Below, in pieces: positions 18,215 to 29,800 of a stretch of 62,482 bases of DNA. The notes beneath the pieces are model-generated. The model was not told the origin of the DNA, did not search any database, and worked only from the letters and a program-made list of their open reading frames with translations. Source of the stretch: Pseudonocardia sp. (GTDB lineage Bacteria; Actinomycetota; Actinomycetes; Mycobacteriales; Pseudonocardiaceae); the NCBI GenBank assembly GCA_019244295.1, contig JAFASX010000024.1, positions 1-62,482 on the forward strand. Direction: 5' to 3'. The stretch's first letter is position 1, and each line of letters starts with the position of its first letter. Position numbers and translations under genes: made by a program.

Positions 18215-20124
18215 TCGGGACGTATGACTCACCATTCAAAACGCGGGACCTGCTTGATCGGGTGCTGGCGCCGCAGCCGCCGGCCTTCGCCCTGGTGCAC
18301 CGCCCCGAGGCACGCGGGCCAGATCGGTTGGAGGTGCTGCTTGGCGAGGTGTCAACCCCGACCAGACTCGCCGACATCCCGCTGCCGGCCGACACCGGGC
18401 GAGCCGGTGAAACGCGGCACGAGGCGCTGGTTCTCGTACCCTACCAGCAGATCACCGAGCGTGGCTTCGCTGCCCCTGCTGACGGCTCACCTTTGATCGT
18501 GATGTCCGTGACGGATCAGGGCGAGATTGCGGCGTCCGACGCGTTGCGGCGATTGCCGAATGAGCCGATCAACCTGGCCGACAGCTGCTTCGATGTTGAC
18601 GACGACGCCTACGCCGATATAGTCCGCGCGGTCGTCACCGACGAGATCAGCACCGGCGAGGGCTCGAATTTCGTCATCAAGCGATCGTTCGTGACCCACA
18701 TCGTCGATTACTCCTTCCGCAGTGCACTGACCTTTTTCCGCAGATTGCTCGAGCGAGAGTCGGGGGCTTACTGGACGTTCGTTGTGCACACCGGCACCCG
18801 GACCTTCGTGGGCGCCACCCCGGAACGGCACATCAGCCTGAACAACGGCGTCGCGGTAATGAATCCCATCAGCGGCACCTACCGCTACCCGCCATCCGGT
18901 CCGGTTCTGTCGGAGGTCATGGAATTTCTTGCTGACCGTAAGGAGACCGACGAGCTGTACATGGTGGTCGACGAGGAGCTGAAAATGATGGCCCGGATCT
19001 GCGACCACGGTGGCCGAGTGGTGGGCCCGTTCCTGCGGGAGATGACCCGGCTCGCGCACACCGAATACCTGATCGAGGGGCGCAGCAACCTCGATCCGCG
19101 GGACATTCTGCGGGAGACGATATTCGCTCCCACGGTCACCGGCAGCCCGCTGGAAAGCGCCTGCCGGGTCATCTCCCGCTACGAGCCGCACGGCCGCGGT
19201 TACTACAGCGGGGTCGTAGCCCTCATCGGTCGTGATCACGGCGGCGGACGTACCCTCGACTCCGCCATCCTCATCCGGACTGCCAACATTGAACACCACG
19301 GTCGCGTTGAGATCGCAGTGGGAGCGACGCTGGTCCGGCACTCCAATCCAGTTTCCGAGGTCGCCGAAACCCGCGCCAAGGCCGCGAGCCTGCTTTCCGC
19401 GCTGGGCTCATCCCAACGACTCGGTGAACATCCCCAGGTGCGGGCAGCCCTGGCCCAGCGCAACGCGACGATTGCGCGCTTCTGGCTTAGCGATACTAAC
19501 TCGCGGACCTCGCTGGAGCCGCTGCTGACCAGTCTCCGAGCGCTCGTCATCGACGCCGAGGACACCTTTACCTCGATGCTGGCCCACCAACTGCGGTCCA
19601 CGGGGCTGCACGTGGATGTCACCCACTTCGACCAGCCGTACCACCTCGACGGCTATGACCTCGTCGTCTTGGGCCCCGGCCCCGGTGACCCGAGAGACAC
19701 TGGCAACTGGAAAATGGCGCACCTTTCCGCGGTAATCGACACACTGCTTACCCGGCGGACACCATTTCTGGCCGTCTGCCTCAGCCACCAGTTGCTCAGC
19801 ATGCGGCTCGGGTTTGCTCTCGTGCGCCGTGAGACCCCAAATCAGGGCATCCAGCGTGAGATTAACCTATTCGGCTCGCGAGAACGGGTCGGCTTTTACA
19901 ACAGCTTTGTCGCCACCAGCTGTTGTGATCAGGTCGTGCGTCCCGGCATTGGACTGGTGCAGGTCAGCCGGGACGCCTCCTCGGGAGAGGTACACGCCCT
20001 ACGTGGTCGGCGTTTCAGCTCGGTGCAGTATCACCTCGAATCAGTGCTCACCCAGGACGGGGTGCGAATCCTCACCGCGCTGCTGACGCCACTGGTTGAC
20101 ACGAAGGAGGCATTAAGCGCATGA
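18211..20124 (+). CDS. phzE: PhzE-type 2-amino-2-desoxyisochorismate synthase
   Basis: A 637-residue fusion of a chorismate-using synthase domain (residues ~90-400: [64 protein letters not shown]) and a C-terminal class I glutamine amidotransferase (~430-630: [20 protein letters not shown] with the nucleophile Cys, SVQYHLES with the His). PhzE makes ADIC from chorismate and glutamine, the entry step to phenazines and several other anthranilate-type products. Length and motifs are complete, and it is coupled by ATGA to the decayed upstream gene. It is the only intact gene of this block. Confidence 0.92.
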   Translation: MIGTYDSPFKTRDLLDRVLAPQPPAFALVHRPEARGPDRLEVLLGEVSTPTRLADIPLPADTGRAGETRHEALVLVPYQQITERGFAAPADGSPLIVMSVTDQGEIAASDALRRLPNEPINLADSCFDVDDDAYADIVRAVVTDEISTGEGSNFVIKRSFVTHIVDYSFRSALTFFRRLLERESGAYWTFVVHTGTRTFVGATPERHISLNNGVAVMNPISGTYRYPPSGPVLSEVMEFLADRKETDELYMVVDEELKMMARICDHGGRVVGPFLREMTRLAHTEYLIEGRSNLDPRDILRETIFAPTVTGSPLESACRVISRYEPHGRGYYSGVVALIGRDHGGGRTLDSAILIRTANIEHHGRVEIAVGATLVRHSNPVSEVAETRAKAASLLSALGSSQRLGEHPQVRAALAQRNATIARFWLSDTNSRTSLEPLLTSLRALVIDAEDTFTSMLAHQLRSTGLHVDVTHFDQPYHLDGYDLVVLGPGPGDPRDTGNWKMAHLSAVIDTLLTRRTPFLAVCLSHQLLSMRLGFALVRRETPNQGIQREINLFGSRERVGFYNSFVATSCCDQVVRPGIGLVQVSRDASSGEVHALRGRRFSSVQYHLESVLTQDGVRILTALLTPLVDTKEALSA

Positions 20125-20174
20125 AAGCCTCACTACCCCAAGCTGCGGCTTTGGTCGCTCACCAAGCAGCTTGA
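20121..20174 (+). pseudogene. 17-codon stub following phzE
   Basis: ATG overlaps the phzE stop (GCATGA) and opens [17 protein letters not shown] followed by TGA at 20172. The coupling suggests this was the start of the next operon gene, which is now lost. It is too short to identify. Confidence 0.4.
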
Positions 20175-20216
20175 TTATCTCACAACCTGACCGATGATTT
20201 TTGAAGGAGATGCGCT

Positions 20217-21239
20217 ATGACGAGGGCAGCTGTGCCGGACGATCAGATTATCCGGTTGATGCAGGTTCCCGAGCAGGACCGCCGTGAGGAATGGATCGAA
20301 CGCAGTCTCCAGTCCGCGATCGCGTTGGAGCTGTCAACAATTCCACCGTACCTGTGCGCTATGTGGTCAATCAAGGATCCAACTCACCCCGTCGCTACGA
20401 TGATCAAAAATATCGTCCTCGATGAGATGTTCCACATGGCGTTAGTCTGCAACATTATGAATGCGATCGGTGGTACGCCCACAATCAAGGATGCCGCCTT
20501 GACCTATCCTTCACATCTACCCGGCGGTGTGCATCACGATCTTTGCGTAACGCTGGCCGGCTTGACCAAGGAGCAAGTCCGAACGGTGTTCATGGAAATC
20601 GAAATGCCAGAACAACCTCTCGCGCTGGCCCTGATAGAAGGGCCGCCCACCATTGGCGCGTTCTATGACGGCCTCATGAATGCATTTCAAACGGTCAAGC
20701 CGCCGATCAGTACGAACAAGCAACTGACTCCGTCGTACGATATCGGTGAGAACAAATTAGAGCTGATCGAGGACCTTGCAGGCGTCCTGAACGCGATCGA
20801 ACTGATTAAGGAACAGGGGGAGGGGACCTCGACGTCACCTGAGGCTCCGCACGTTGATGCTGCTGGCGAGCTCGCCCACTACTACAAATTCGGTGAAATA
20901 TATAAAGGGCATAAATTTCGGCAAGTAAACGGCAAGTGGGATTGGACCGGCGACGTCTTTCCGTTTCCCGAGGTGTACCCCATGGGGACGGTTCCCCACG
21001 GCGGATGGCCCAATCCGCCAGATACTGTACGTGTTTTGCTGGAGAAATTCAACGCGGCGTATACGGACATCCTTCAAGATCTACAGCGCGCGTGGGAAGA
21101 TGGAGACATCGCGGTGCTAAATAACGCGGTCGGCAAGATGGAGAACCTGAAGGACGCGGGAGTAACGGATTTACTGAAGATCCCGTTGCCCGGCGGTGAC
21201 GGCAACTACGGGCCCGAGTTTTTAGTGGTCCCGACCTGA
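20217..21239 (+). CDS. Ferritin-like protein related to iminophenyl-pyruvate dimer synthases (VioB-type domain)
   Basis: A 340-residue protein starting after an excellent RBS (GAAGGAGATGCGCT). Helical ferritin-like core: IALELSTIPPYLCAMWSI early, then LDEMFHMALVCNIMNAIGG with an E-x-x-H metal motif, and a later pair around ALIEGPPTIGAFYDG. This domain family includes the part of VioB/RebD that couples amino-acid-derived imines, but stand-alone members of unknown role are common. It lacks the large N-terminal domain of VioB. Base composition is visibly less GC-rich than its neighbours (many ATT, AAA, AAT codons), which suggests separate acquisition. It lies just 3' of phzE, and a shared pathway is possible but unproven. 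Confidence 0.78.
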   Translation: MTRAAVPDDQIIRLMQVPEQDRREEWIERSLQSAIALELSTIPPYLCAMWSIKDPTHPVATMIKNIVLDEMFHMALVCNIMNAIGGTPTIKDAALTYPSHLPGGVHHDLCVTLAGLTKEQVRTVFMEIEMPEQPLALALIEGPPTIGAFYDGLMNAFQTVKPPISTNKQLTPSYDIGENKLELIEDLAGVLNAIELIKEQGEGTSTSPEAPHVDAAGELAHYYKFGEIYKGHKFRQVNGKWDWTGDVFPFPEVYPMGTVPHGGWPNPPDTVRVLLEKFNAAYTDILQDLQRAWEDGDIAVLNNAVGKMENLKDAGVTDLLKIPLPGGDGNYGPEFLVVPT

Positions 21240-21295
21240 TTATGCGGTGCCGGTGTCCAGTAGCTTAGACACGGATGATTCCGCGACGGGTGCGC

Positions 21296-22072
21296 TTACC
21301 CGGCGCCGGTGATCACGGCGTCGAAGCACGCGGAGAACTTGGCGTCCCGATCGCGGATCAGGAAGCGGAACTGATCGGCCCACTCCCCCAGCCCCATCAG
21401 CAGATTGCGGGCCTGCTGGGTCACCCACGTACCGGTGGGGTGCGCGGTGATGCCGGCCAGATGTACTCGGCGGCGATCGACCTCGATGAAGAACAATACG
21501 TAGAGCCGGGTCATGCCGATCGTCTCCACGGTGAAGAAATCCATCGCCACCGTGCCGGTGGCCTGTGCGCGCAGGAATTCCACCCAGCTGGGCCCGCCGC
21601 GCCGTGGAGCCGGCCCGAGACCATGACGGCGCAGGATCGACCGCATCGAGGTGGCCGACACCATTACCCCGAGTTTGCCCGCTTCGCCGACGATGCGCAG
21701 GTAGCCCCACCGAGGGTTCTCCCTGGTCAGCCGCACAACCAAATCAACTGTCGCCTCCGGCAAGCCCCGCTGACCACGGCCGGTCGCAGGGTAAGTCCAG
21801 CAGCGGGCCACCAGCTCTCGGTGCCAGCGCAGCAACGTCGCCGGAGTCACCAGAAACGCCCGCCACCGATCCCTGGGCAACAACCTCGCCAACCAGGCCA
21901 ACACCATCCGATCGGTCGGGGTGTACCGGGGGCGAGCGACCTGTCGAGCAAGCACCGCGAGCTGGTGACGCAAGACGGCGATCTCAATATCTCGGGCGTC
22001 TGGGGACGGGCTCAGCCCCAGCACCCCGAGCAACCTCCTGACGATCAGCAACCCCAGCGTCTGCACCACCAC
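21296..22072 (-). pseudogene. rve-type transposase/integrase, 3' truncated
   Basis: N-terminal helix-turn-helix region (DIEIAVLRHQLAVLARQVAR) and an integrase core with VAMDFFTVETIGMTRLYVLF (first Asp) and FLIRDRDAKFSACFDAV (second Asp). The frame ends at TGAG/stop right after DAVITGAG, before the segment that carries the third catalytic residue (Glu in the AERFVRT context). About 80-100 C-terminal residues are missing. It is an inactive relic next to the ferritin-like gene. I did not find clear terminal repeats. Confidence 0.8.
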
Positions 22073-22422
22073 AACACTGATCTTGCCAGCCCCTATCTCA
22101 CCAGGTCACGGCCCTGACCGTGAACTTGCACCCCTCAACCTCGGGACGCCGGATCGCGCCTACCACCCGAGGCCGAAGCCCGGCGCCCACGTCGTACACA
22201 GCCTCCAGTACTCCGCGAGTGTCCGCGCCCTCACCCCGTCGATCAACGAGTCGAACCAGGCGTTGGTGTACACGGCGAACGGACCTAGCCGCGCTTCGCA
22301 GCCGGTGGCGGCCCACTCGGCCTCGAACTCGTGCCGTGCGCTCTGGCTGATTACCGCAGAACACGTCCATGATCGCGCAGCCCGATCCCCCATCTGTCCG
22401 CCCGAGAGTGAGTGAGGTGCAA
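22073..22422. other. ~350 bp without an identified gene
   Basis: Several short open frames overlap here, for example a - strand stretch 22160-22393 containing LGPFAVYTNAWFDSLIDGV. None resembles a family I know and none has a good RBS. It may be debris of the transposon flank. Confidence 0.35.
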
Positions 22423-22464
22423 GCCGACGCTACTCGTGATCGACAGACCACGAGTAGCGTCGGC
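22423..22464 (-). terminator. 16-bp perfect stem-loop downstream of histidine phosphatase
   Basis: GCCGACGCTACTCGTG (22423-22438) and CACGAGTAGCGTCGGC (22449-22464) are exact inverse copies around a 10-nt loop. It lies 21 bp past the stop of the gene at 22486. There is no T tract, so it may be a stability or L-shaped terminator rather than a classical one. Confidence 0.55.
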
Positions 22465-22485
22465 CCAAACCCGGGAAAGCCTCGG

Positions 22486-23097
22486 TCAGTCGGTCCGCGA
22501 CGGGTCATGGGGGTCGGTGGTGTCGTCGTTCATGAGTTGTTCGTTGAGGCAGCGAGTCCAGTCGGGCTGGACGGTCCCGTGGGCGTCGTAGCGGATCTGG
22601 AACAGCCAGCCGAAAGTATTGCAGTCGTACGTCGTGGGCCATGTGTTCGCCACGGTGAGGTCGGGCTGGGGCTGGTCGTTGACCCGCAGCAGCTCGTCGG
22701 CCAGCTGCACGAGCGTGCCGTGGTGCCAGCAGATCAATATGTTGGAGTTGGCGTACTGTGGGTCCGCCAGGGCCGGGATGAGCTCCGTGTCGTAGTCGGC
22801 GTCCTTGATGTCGACGTTGAAGGGCAAGTTCGTGGCCTCGGCCAGCGGTGTGAGGGTCTCCACCGGTCGATGACTGGAGTGGCTGTTCTTGGCGGCGAAG
22901 AGGAAGTTGAGCGTGACTGCCTCTGATTGTGTGCCGTCTGCTGTCTCGGCCTTGAACGTCTGGAAATAGTTGACGTAGGCCTGGGCGCGGGTGTCACCGT
23001 CCCGGCTGAGGTGCACGTCTCCGTCGGTGTCCCTGCTGCAACCGCCGCCGGGCTTCTCGCCGTGACGAACGAGCAGGATCGTCGAATTCTCCAGCAT
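22486..23097 (-). CDS. Histidine phosphatase superfamily protein
   Basis: A 203-residue protein beginning MLENSTILLVRHGEKPGG: the LVRHGE motif carries the phospho-accepting His. A second His is in ILICWHHGTLVQLADELL and a catalytic Arg/His context in AAKNSHSSHRPVETLTPL. This is a broad-acidity (branch 1/2-like) phosphatase of small or phosphorylated substrates, and the substrate is unknown. It looks complete, starts at a clear ATG, and is followed by a perfect hairpin. No signal peptide. Confidence 0.82.
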   Translation of the reverse strand: MLENSTILLVRHGEKPGGGCSRDTDGDVHLSRDGDTRAQAYVNYFQTFKAETADGTQSEAVTLNFLFAAKNSHSSHRPVETLTPLAEATNLPFNVDIKDADYDTELIPALADPQYANSNILICWHHGTLVQLADELLRVNDQPQPDLTVANTWPTTYDCNTFGWLFQIRYDAHGTVQPDWTRCLNEQLMNDDTTDPHDPSRTD

Positions 23098-23625
23098 TCG
23101 AAGACTCCCCCATCCACTGACTTCGCGGGTGACCCCGCTGCCGAGTCGTACTCACCTGGTCCGAGCGCGCGCGGACAGCCCACCAAGGCTTGAAACATTT
23201 CACTTTCCGACAGTCCTTTGCCGGAACGAGGCGTAATCGGCATGCTCGGCGGCACCCCACGGAAAGGATTTATCGCCGCCGTCCACCCGTGTAGTGTGAT
23301 TCCTACACATCTGACAAACCGCCGTGAGATCATACGACGCGTAGAGTGGATTACTCGCGCAGGCGACAACAAGGACACCACCCACGCGCCACGAATCATA
23401 TCTAGATTGCCGATCAAGCCATTGTTGCGGTATGCGTGCGGGCCTGCTGACCGGCATTCGAGTGAACCGGAACCAAAAACGGCACGAATGTGGTTAGCGA
23501 TGCAAACAAAAAGTGTGGGTCGGCGCGGGTAACTAACTAGTTCGAAAATAGGTGCCGCTGGGGCTGGTGGTGCTGGTGCGACGAATTTTCAGCCCGAACG
23601 GGCGCCCCGTCAGGGGCACTGATGA
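23098..23625. other. ~530-bp intergenic stretch
   Basis: Less GC-rich than the surroundings. One - strand frame (23200-23457) contains PLYASYDLTAVCQMCRNHTT, suggestive of a small Cys/His protein, but the start and family are unknown. I would not call it a gene without comparison data. Confidence 0.3.
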
Positions 23626-26519
23626 CTATTCAGCAGGGTTGGGCGGCTGGGGGTAGCCAGGGGCGGCTGTGTCGGATGGGGCGTGGGCCGTCATCGCTGT
23701 GGCGAGTTGGCCGCGGGAGGAGATGTTGAGTTTGCGGTAGGTGCTGGTCAGATGGTCACCGACGGTTTTGGTGGTGATGAACAGCGCTTGAGCGATCCGC
23801 GGATTACCCAACCCTTGGGCCGCTAATTGGGCGACTCGCAGCTCGCTGGGCGTCAGGGCGTACACGCCACTAGTCCAGGGTCGACGGGGGCGGGCGCCCG
23901 CAGCGAGCGCTTCTTCTCGAGCGCGCTGAGCCAGGGCTGTGGCGCCGCAGCGGGTAGCTAGATCAAGAGCGCGCCGTAATGGTTCGCGGGCGACGGTGCG
24001 TGCCCCGGCGCGACGCAGCGCGCCACCCAGCTCGGTCAGCGAGTGCGCCAACTCAAGCCGCATATCGGTGTGTTCGAGCACCGCAACGGACTGCTCGAGC
24101 AACTTGATGCCTTCTTTTTTTTCGGCAAGAAGCCCGCAGACGCGTAATGCGATACCGATCCCACGCGGAGCACCGACATGGCGGGCGAGGTCGAGCTCTT
24201 CTTGAGCTAACTCGCCTGCTTCTTGCGGGTCTTGTGATACCAGCGCAAGCGCCAGCGACGACCGCCAGGGTAAAAAGTTCGGGTTGTGGAGCTGGGCGCG
24301 GTCGGCGAATTGACCACACTGACGTAGGTCAGCGATGGCCTGCTCGCGGTGCCCACCCGCCAGGCGAATCCGACCACGCGCCTCCAACAGAATCGTCCCG
24401 CTGTAGTGGGACTCTATGATGCTAGAGGAAAGCGTGACTGCGTCGACGATCGCAAGCGCCTGTTTGAGCTGTCCGCGTTCGAGCAGCGTTAATCCAAGCG
24501 AGGCGGCGTGGATCGGTAGGCTAAGCGCGAGGTTGTGGTCGGTGGCCAGCTCAAACGCGGCGCGAGTACTTGCCTCGGCTTCGACTAGCGCGCCGAGGCG
24601 CAGAGCGATGACTCCCTGCCGTCCGGCGGCGAACTGAAAGCCAACCACCGATCCGCGCGCCTGGGCGTCAGCCAGCATTACATCAGCCAGCACATGCGCC
24701 CGGTGCAGCTCATCGACATAGATCAGTGCCCAGATGGCATTCATAGCTGGCGCTGCCTCGCAGCTCTCCTCGGCCAAAAATCGGCCATTGTCCCATCCGC
24801 GTTCGACCCATTCACCGACTTCATGACAACTGTCGCCACGCAGAGCCAACAGATAAGCTAACGTCAGCTGTGCCGAGCGGCTGGCGGGAATGTCGCGGGC
24901 AGCCAGGTCACGCAATTGCTGAATTGCACTCTCACACGCTTTGGTCGACTGGACGCCGAACAGCTCCAAGGCTTCTTTGTGGGCGTGCAGGCGGACCGCT
25001 AGGTCAGGATCCCGGTCGCCGAGGTCCTCCAACGCGGCCTCTTGCACTGCCAAGCAACGCTCGAGATCGGCAGCAGCACGCTAGCCAGCTGGTCGGCAAG
25101 CCGAGCGCGTGCTACCGGGTCGATGGTGGCCTGCCACGCTTGTTCCAGATGCACTATCGCCGCCGGGTCGCGGGCAATTCGTTCAGCGTTCCCCAGTTCA
25201 GCCAACACCGCGGCGCGGAGCTGATCGGTTGGCGACTCAGCCAGTGCTCGGCGCAGATAAGTAACGGCCGTCTCGGGGGCGCCTCGTGCCATTGCTGCCG
25301 CCGCGGCCGAGCGCAGTACCTCCGCGGCGTCCAGGTCTCCCCCCGGCTCGCAGGACAACACCTGCGCGGCCACCCGCTCGCTATCGGCACCCTCACGAAA
25401 AAGCAATCGGGCAGCACGTCCGTGCGCTCGGACGCGCGAGCCAGGGGCAAGTTGCTCATAGATGGCCGATCGCACCAAGGGATACGCAAACCGCAGCGTC
25501 CGGTCTTCGGCTAGTAGCTCAGCGGTTCGCAGCACATCAGCGGCAGCCGCGGCAACGTCGACATTCAGCTCAGCTAACGCCGCGGCCACACGCAGTGCAC
25601 TGCCTTCCCCCAACACCGCCACCGCGTGCGCTAACCGGATGGCTGTCTGATCCAACCGTCTCAAACGAGCCAGCACCGCACGCTGGACTTGAGCGGGGAC
25701 GCGCTCAGCCACCTGGTCGGCGTACGCAGCCGTAGGATTTATCCCGTCCGCGGCTAAATCAGCAATCAACTCGTGCAGCACAAAAGGATTACCCTCACTC
25801 GCCTTCGCGCACGCCGAGACAAACGCCGGATCAGGTGCGATGCCCAACCCCGCACAGACCAACTGGGCCACCGAGGGCTCACTAAGCGGGCCAGGACTGA
25901 CCACCTGCACACCACCCACGGCGAGCAGTTCAGCTAGCAACGGGGAATGCCCAAAATGCGGCGGGTGGGTAGTGACAGCCACCAGCACGGGTAGTCCCTC
26001 CAGCCGGTGACTCAAATAAATCAGCCACCGCAGCGAGGGCTCATCCGCCCACTGCAGATCGTCCACCGCTAAGACCATCGGGCCACCGGTTGCTAAGTTG
26101 GCCACTAGCCAGTACAGCCCGTGCAACGCCGCAAACGAATCCCGAATCTCCCCGTCTAGCCCTAGCACGGAACCCGCCAGTCCCGCCGCGCCGGCGAGCA
26201 ACTCGGTCCGCTCCGACTCGCCGGCGCCCACGATCCGTCTTTCTAGTAGCTGACGGATTATTCCAAAACCGAAATTGCGCTCCAACTCACTGGCCCGGGC
26301 GGTAAAGGTCCGCGCATTCCGCTCGGCGGCTTGCATGCACAGCGCCCGCAATAAGGCGCTTTTACCGATACCGGCGGCGCCTTCGACGATCAACACACTC
26401 CCGTGCCCGCGCTCCAAAGCCGCGACCGCCTGTTCGATGCGGGCGAGTTCCCTGTCGCGCTCCAACAGCCTCACATTTGCCGACCGCAGCCCCACTGGCA
26501 TGCCAAAAGTGTAAGCCAC
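23626..26519 (-). pseudogene. LAL-type (large ATP-binding LuxR) regulator, split by frameshift
   Basis: The first part (26519 to ~25080) has ERDRELARIEQAVAALERG, the P-loop VEGAAGIGKSALLRALC, a Walker B-like MVLAVDDLQWADEPSLRWL and the usual STAND arms. The second part (~25090 to 23626) has TPR-like helical repeats and a C-terminal LuxR helix-turn-helix (LTPSELRVAQLAAQGLGNPR, TTKTVGDHLTSTYRKLNIS). Together they make one ~960-residue LAL activator. The two parts are in different frames and join near 25080 (ASVLL... / ADLERCLAVQ). Such regulators often drive antibiotic or catabolic clusters. As it stands neither half can couple sensing to DNA binding. Confidence 0.87.
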
Positions 26520-26554
26520 CCAACCGCTGGACCACCCTGGATTTTTGTGGAGAC

Positions 26555-26803
26555 CTGATCATCTGTCTTCCACCGCTGGGTGCCACCGGAGACGGCCCTG
26601 CCAGAGGGCCTCCTCGAACTCCATCGGCGGGGCGTGCCCGCATCAGGAGCGCAACCGTTCAGGATTATACCAGTAAACCCATTCCGCAGTCGCTAATGTG
26701 ACATCTGACACACCATTCTATGGACCTTTCTCATCAATAAGTTCCTTCTTGTCCAACGCGTTCACAGATTCGACCAGCGCGTTATCGTAGGAATCACCTG
26801 GGA
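26555..26803 (-). pseudogene. IS3-family transposase OrfB C-terminal remnant
   Basis: Translating the - strand gives GDSYDNALVESVNALDKKEL, then ELIDEKGP, TLATAEWVYWYNPERLRS, a stop, and CGHAPPMEFEEALWQ. These are the last ~80 residues of IS3-type OrfB, including the DNALVES Glu region. It contains an in-frame stop and a small frame disturbance near the GPW position, and there is no upstream part. It is a short relic between two regulator genes. Confidence 0.8.
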
Positions 26804-26855
26804 GGCCTGGAGGTTGCCCTCGAGCCGCTCTGCCCTGACCAGGCCAAATGCTTAA

Positions 26856-29800
26856 CTAAGCGGCATTGCCCTCGGTACAGGCCTTGTGATGCCGGTCGTC
26901 TCCCAGGGCATCTCGCGTGGTGCGCTCGACGCTGGCCCAAAATTCGGGCTCGGGTGGAAAGCGGATGATGCCTAGGCGCTGTCGCCCAGCCGCGGCGACG
27001 GCGAGCCGTTGGGCGGCTTGATCGAATCTTTCCTGGGTTATGGCGATGGCGGCGAGCGTGTCGAGGCATTCGGGGATGTCTAAAGCGAGCCCTTTGGCCT
27101 GGAGGCGCACTAATCCATCATGGGCGTAGCGCTCGGCATCATCGGTGTTGCCCATCGCCAAGGCGACTCGGGCCAGTAGCCGCTCGGCGCCAGCTTGCAT
27201 CCATACGCTGCCCAACCGCCGGGCGGTGTCTAGCGCCTGCTCACCATAATTGTAGGCAGCCTGGAGATTGCCCTCCAGCCGCTCCAAAGTGCCCAGCCCC
27301 GCGAGGGCCCAGCAAAGGTAGTACAGCATTCCATGGCAATCGGTGTAGACAGCGCTATGGAGATGTTCGCGGGCTGCGGCCAGCTTGCCCAATGCCAGTT
27401 CGGCTCTGCCCAGCGTCCCCTGAACCATTCCCAAGACGGTGCCCGCACCGACCTGTTGCACCCGCTTGAGCGTGGCGCTGGCCAGCGCGTAGGCATTCTC
27501 AGTTTCGCCGCACATAAGGTGCACGTGCGACAAAAAGCCGTGGGCGAGGCCGTTGGTGATTGGTGCACCAACCTGTTCATAGATGCTAACGGAACGCGCT
27601 AAAAGCTGCCGCGCCTGTGTCAACTGCCCATAGATCAGCGCTTCCCGGCCCAGGCAATAATAATGAAGTGCGATGCCGGTCTGGTTTCCAATCCGAGTGG
27701 CGATCGCGTACGCGTCATCAAGGATCGGGCGCGCGGTGTCAAACTCATCCTGGAAGAGCCAGGCAAGAGCTAGCACTTGGGCGGCATGGATACGACACCA
27801 GTCGTCGCCGGCTTGAGTGGCCAGCTCCATACCGCGCTGAAGCAGCAGCCGCCCACCGGCCGGGTCACCAAAACTGGCCAACATTCCAAGGGTGTTGAGC
27901 GCTCGTCCTTGTGTCCATGCATCGCCCCAGGTCTGTCCGATCTCCAGCGCTGCTTGGGACCAGTTCGGCGCGTCCTCATGGCCACCCCAGAGTCCGAGGT
28001 AACCACGCCCGGCCAGCGCTCGCCCACGCAGCATGGTTGGTTCCTCGCCGGCGGCATTGAGGGCGCGGGCGTAGGCGGCCTCACCCTCGTGGTATCGGCC
28101 GGTGAAAATCCAGAACAAGGTCAGCGCGTCCATCAGACGCAGCCCCGCGCTGGGGTCTGTGGTTGTTGTCCGGTCCAGAGCGGCGCACAGGTTAGGCAAC
28201 TCTATGGCCACGGTGTGCAGGATAGGGTTGCCTGACCCGGCGCTGAGTATCTGAGGCCCGGCGCGTTCGGCCAGCGCGAGGTAGTAGGTCAGGTGTTGCT
28301 GGCGGAGGTGGTCGAGTTCGCCAGCGTCGATCAGACAGGCGGTGCTGTACTGACGCACGGTCTCCGACAGCCGATAGCGAGTCTCGGGGCCGTGTTCGTC
28401 AGTGGCGACCAGAGACTTGTCGACCAGGGCGGTGAGCAGGTCCAGCACCGCGTAGCGGTCAAAATCCTCACCGGAGCAGACCTGCTCCGCCGCCTCTAGG
28501 GTCCAGCCCCCGGCAAACACCGACAGCCGCCGCAGCAGGGTGCGCTCCGCGTCGCTGAGCAGTTCATGACTCCAGTCCAAGGAGGCTTGCAAGGTCTGTT
28601 GACGTGGCATCACAGTGCGCGCCCCCCCGGTGAGCACACGGAACCGGTCACTTAATGCGCGGCAGATCTGTTCGGGTGCCATCATCCGCACCCGCGCAGC
28701 CGCCAACTCAATCGCTAACGGAATCCCGTCCAGATCGTGGCAGATCTGTACTACCGCGGGCGCATTCTCCGCGGTAATCGCGAAATTCGGACGCACCTGT
28801 CGGGCCCGGTCCATAAATAGCGACACCGCATCAAACGCACGCAACGACTCGACCGACTCCCGCGCCGTCTCAGCAGGCACCGCCATCGACGGCACCCGCC
28901 AGGTGATCTCCCCAGGCACGCCCAGCGGTGCGCGACTGGTCGCCAGAACCGTTAACGACGCACATCCTCGCAGCAGTGCATCTACCAACGCCGCGCATGC
29001 TTCGACCAGATGCTCACAGTTGTCCAGCACCAACAGCACCCGGCGTGTCCGTAGATACCCCACCAGCGTGTCTACCGACGGTCGACCCGGTGCCTCACGC
29101 AACTCCAACGCCGCAATCACCGCCGCCGACACCAGCATGGGGTCTTCTACCCGGGCCAGTTCCACCCACCACACTCCCTCGGGGTAGCCGTCTATCGCGT
29201 CGGCGGCGGCCTGCAACGCCAACCGGGTCTTGCCGCACCCCCCGGCGCCGGTCAGGGTCAGCAGCCGCGCCTGCCCCAAAAGCTCACGAATTTGGGTCAG
29301 TTCGTTGCGCCGGCCCACGAAATTGGACAGCTCGCTGGGCAAATTGGTCGGCATTGCCTCCAGCGAGCGCAGAGGAGGAAACTTCGCCGGCAGCCGCGGA
29401 TGCACCAACTCGAAGACCTGCTCGGGCCGTCCCAGATCACGCAGCCGATGCACCCCCAAATCCACCAGCGCGACATCCTCGGGCAACCGATCCAGTGCCA
29501 AATCGCGGGTGGTGCGCGATATCACGGTCTGTCCACCGTGGGCGATCGCGCGCAACCTGGCGCAGCGGTTGATCGCCAGACCGAAATAATTGCCTTCATC
29601 CCGCCGCTGGGCTTCGCCGGTGTGCACCGCGATCCGTACACGCAACGCCGCCCCTTCAGGCCAGGTCTGTTGGTGAAGCGTCCGCTGGGCATCTACCGCA
29701 GCCGCCAGCGCATCCGAGGCGCGGGCAAACGCGGCCACCACGCTGTCGCCCTCGCCCTGCTCCACCGGCCGCACCCCACCATGGCGCGCAATCGCCTCAT

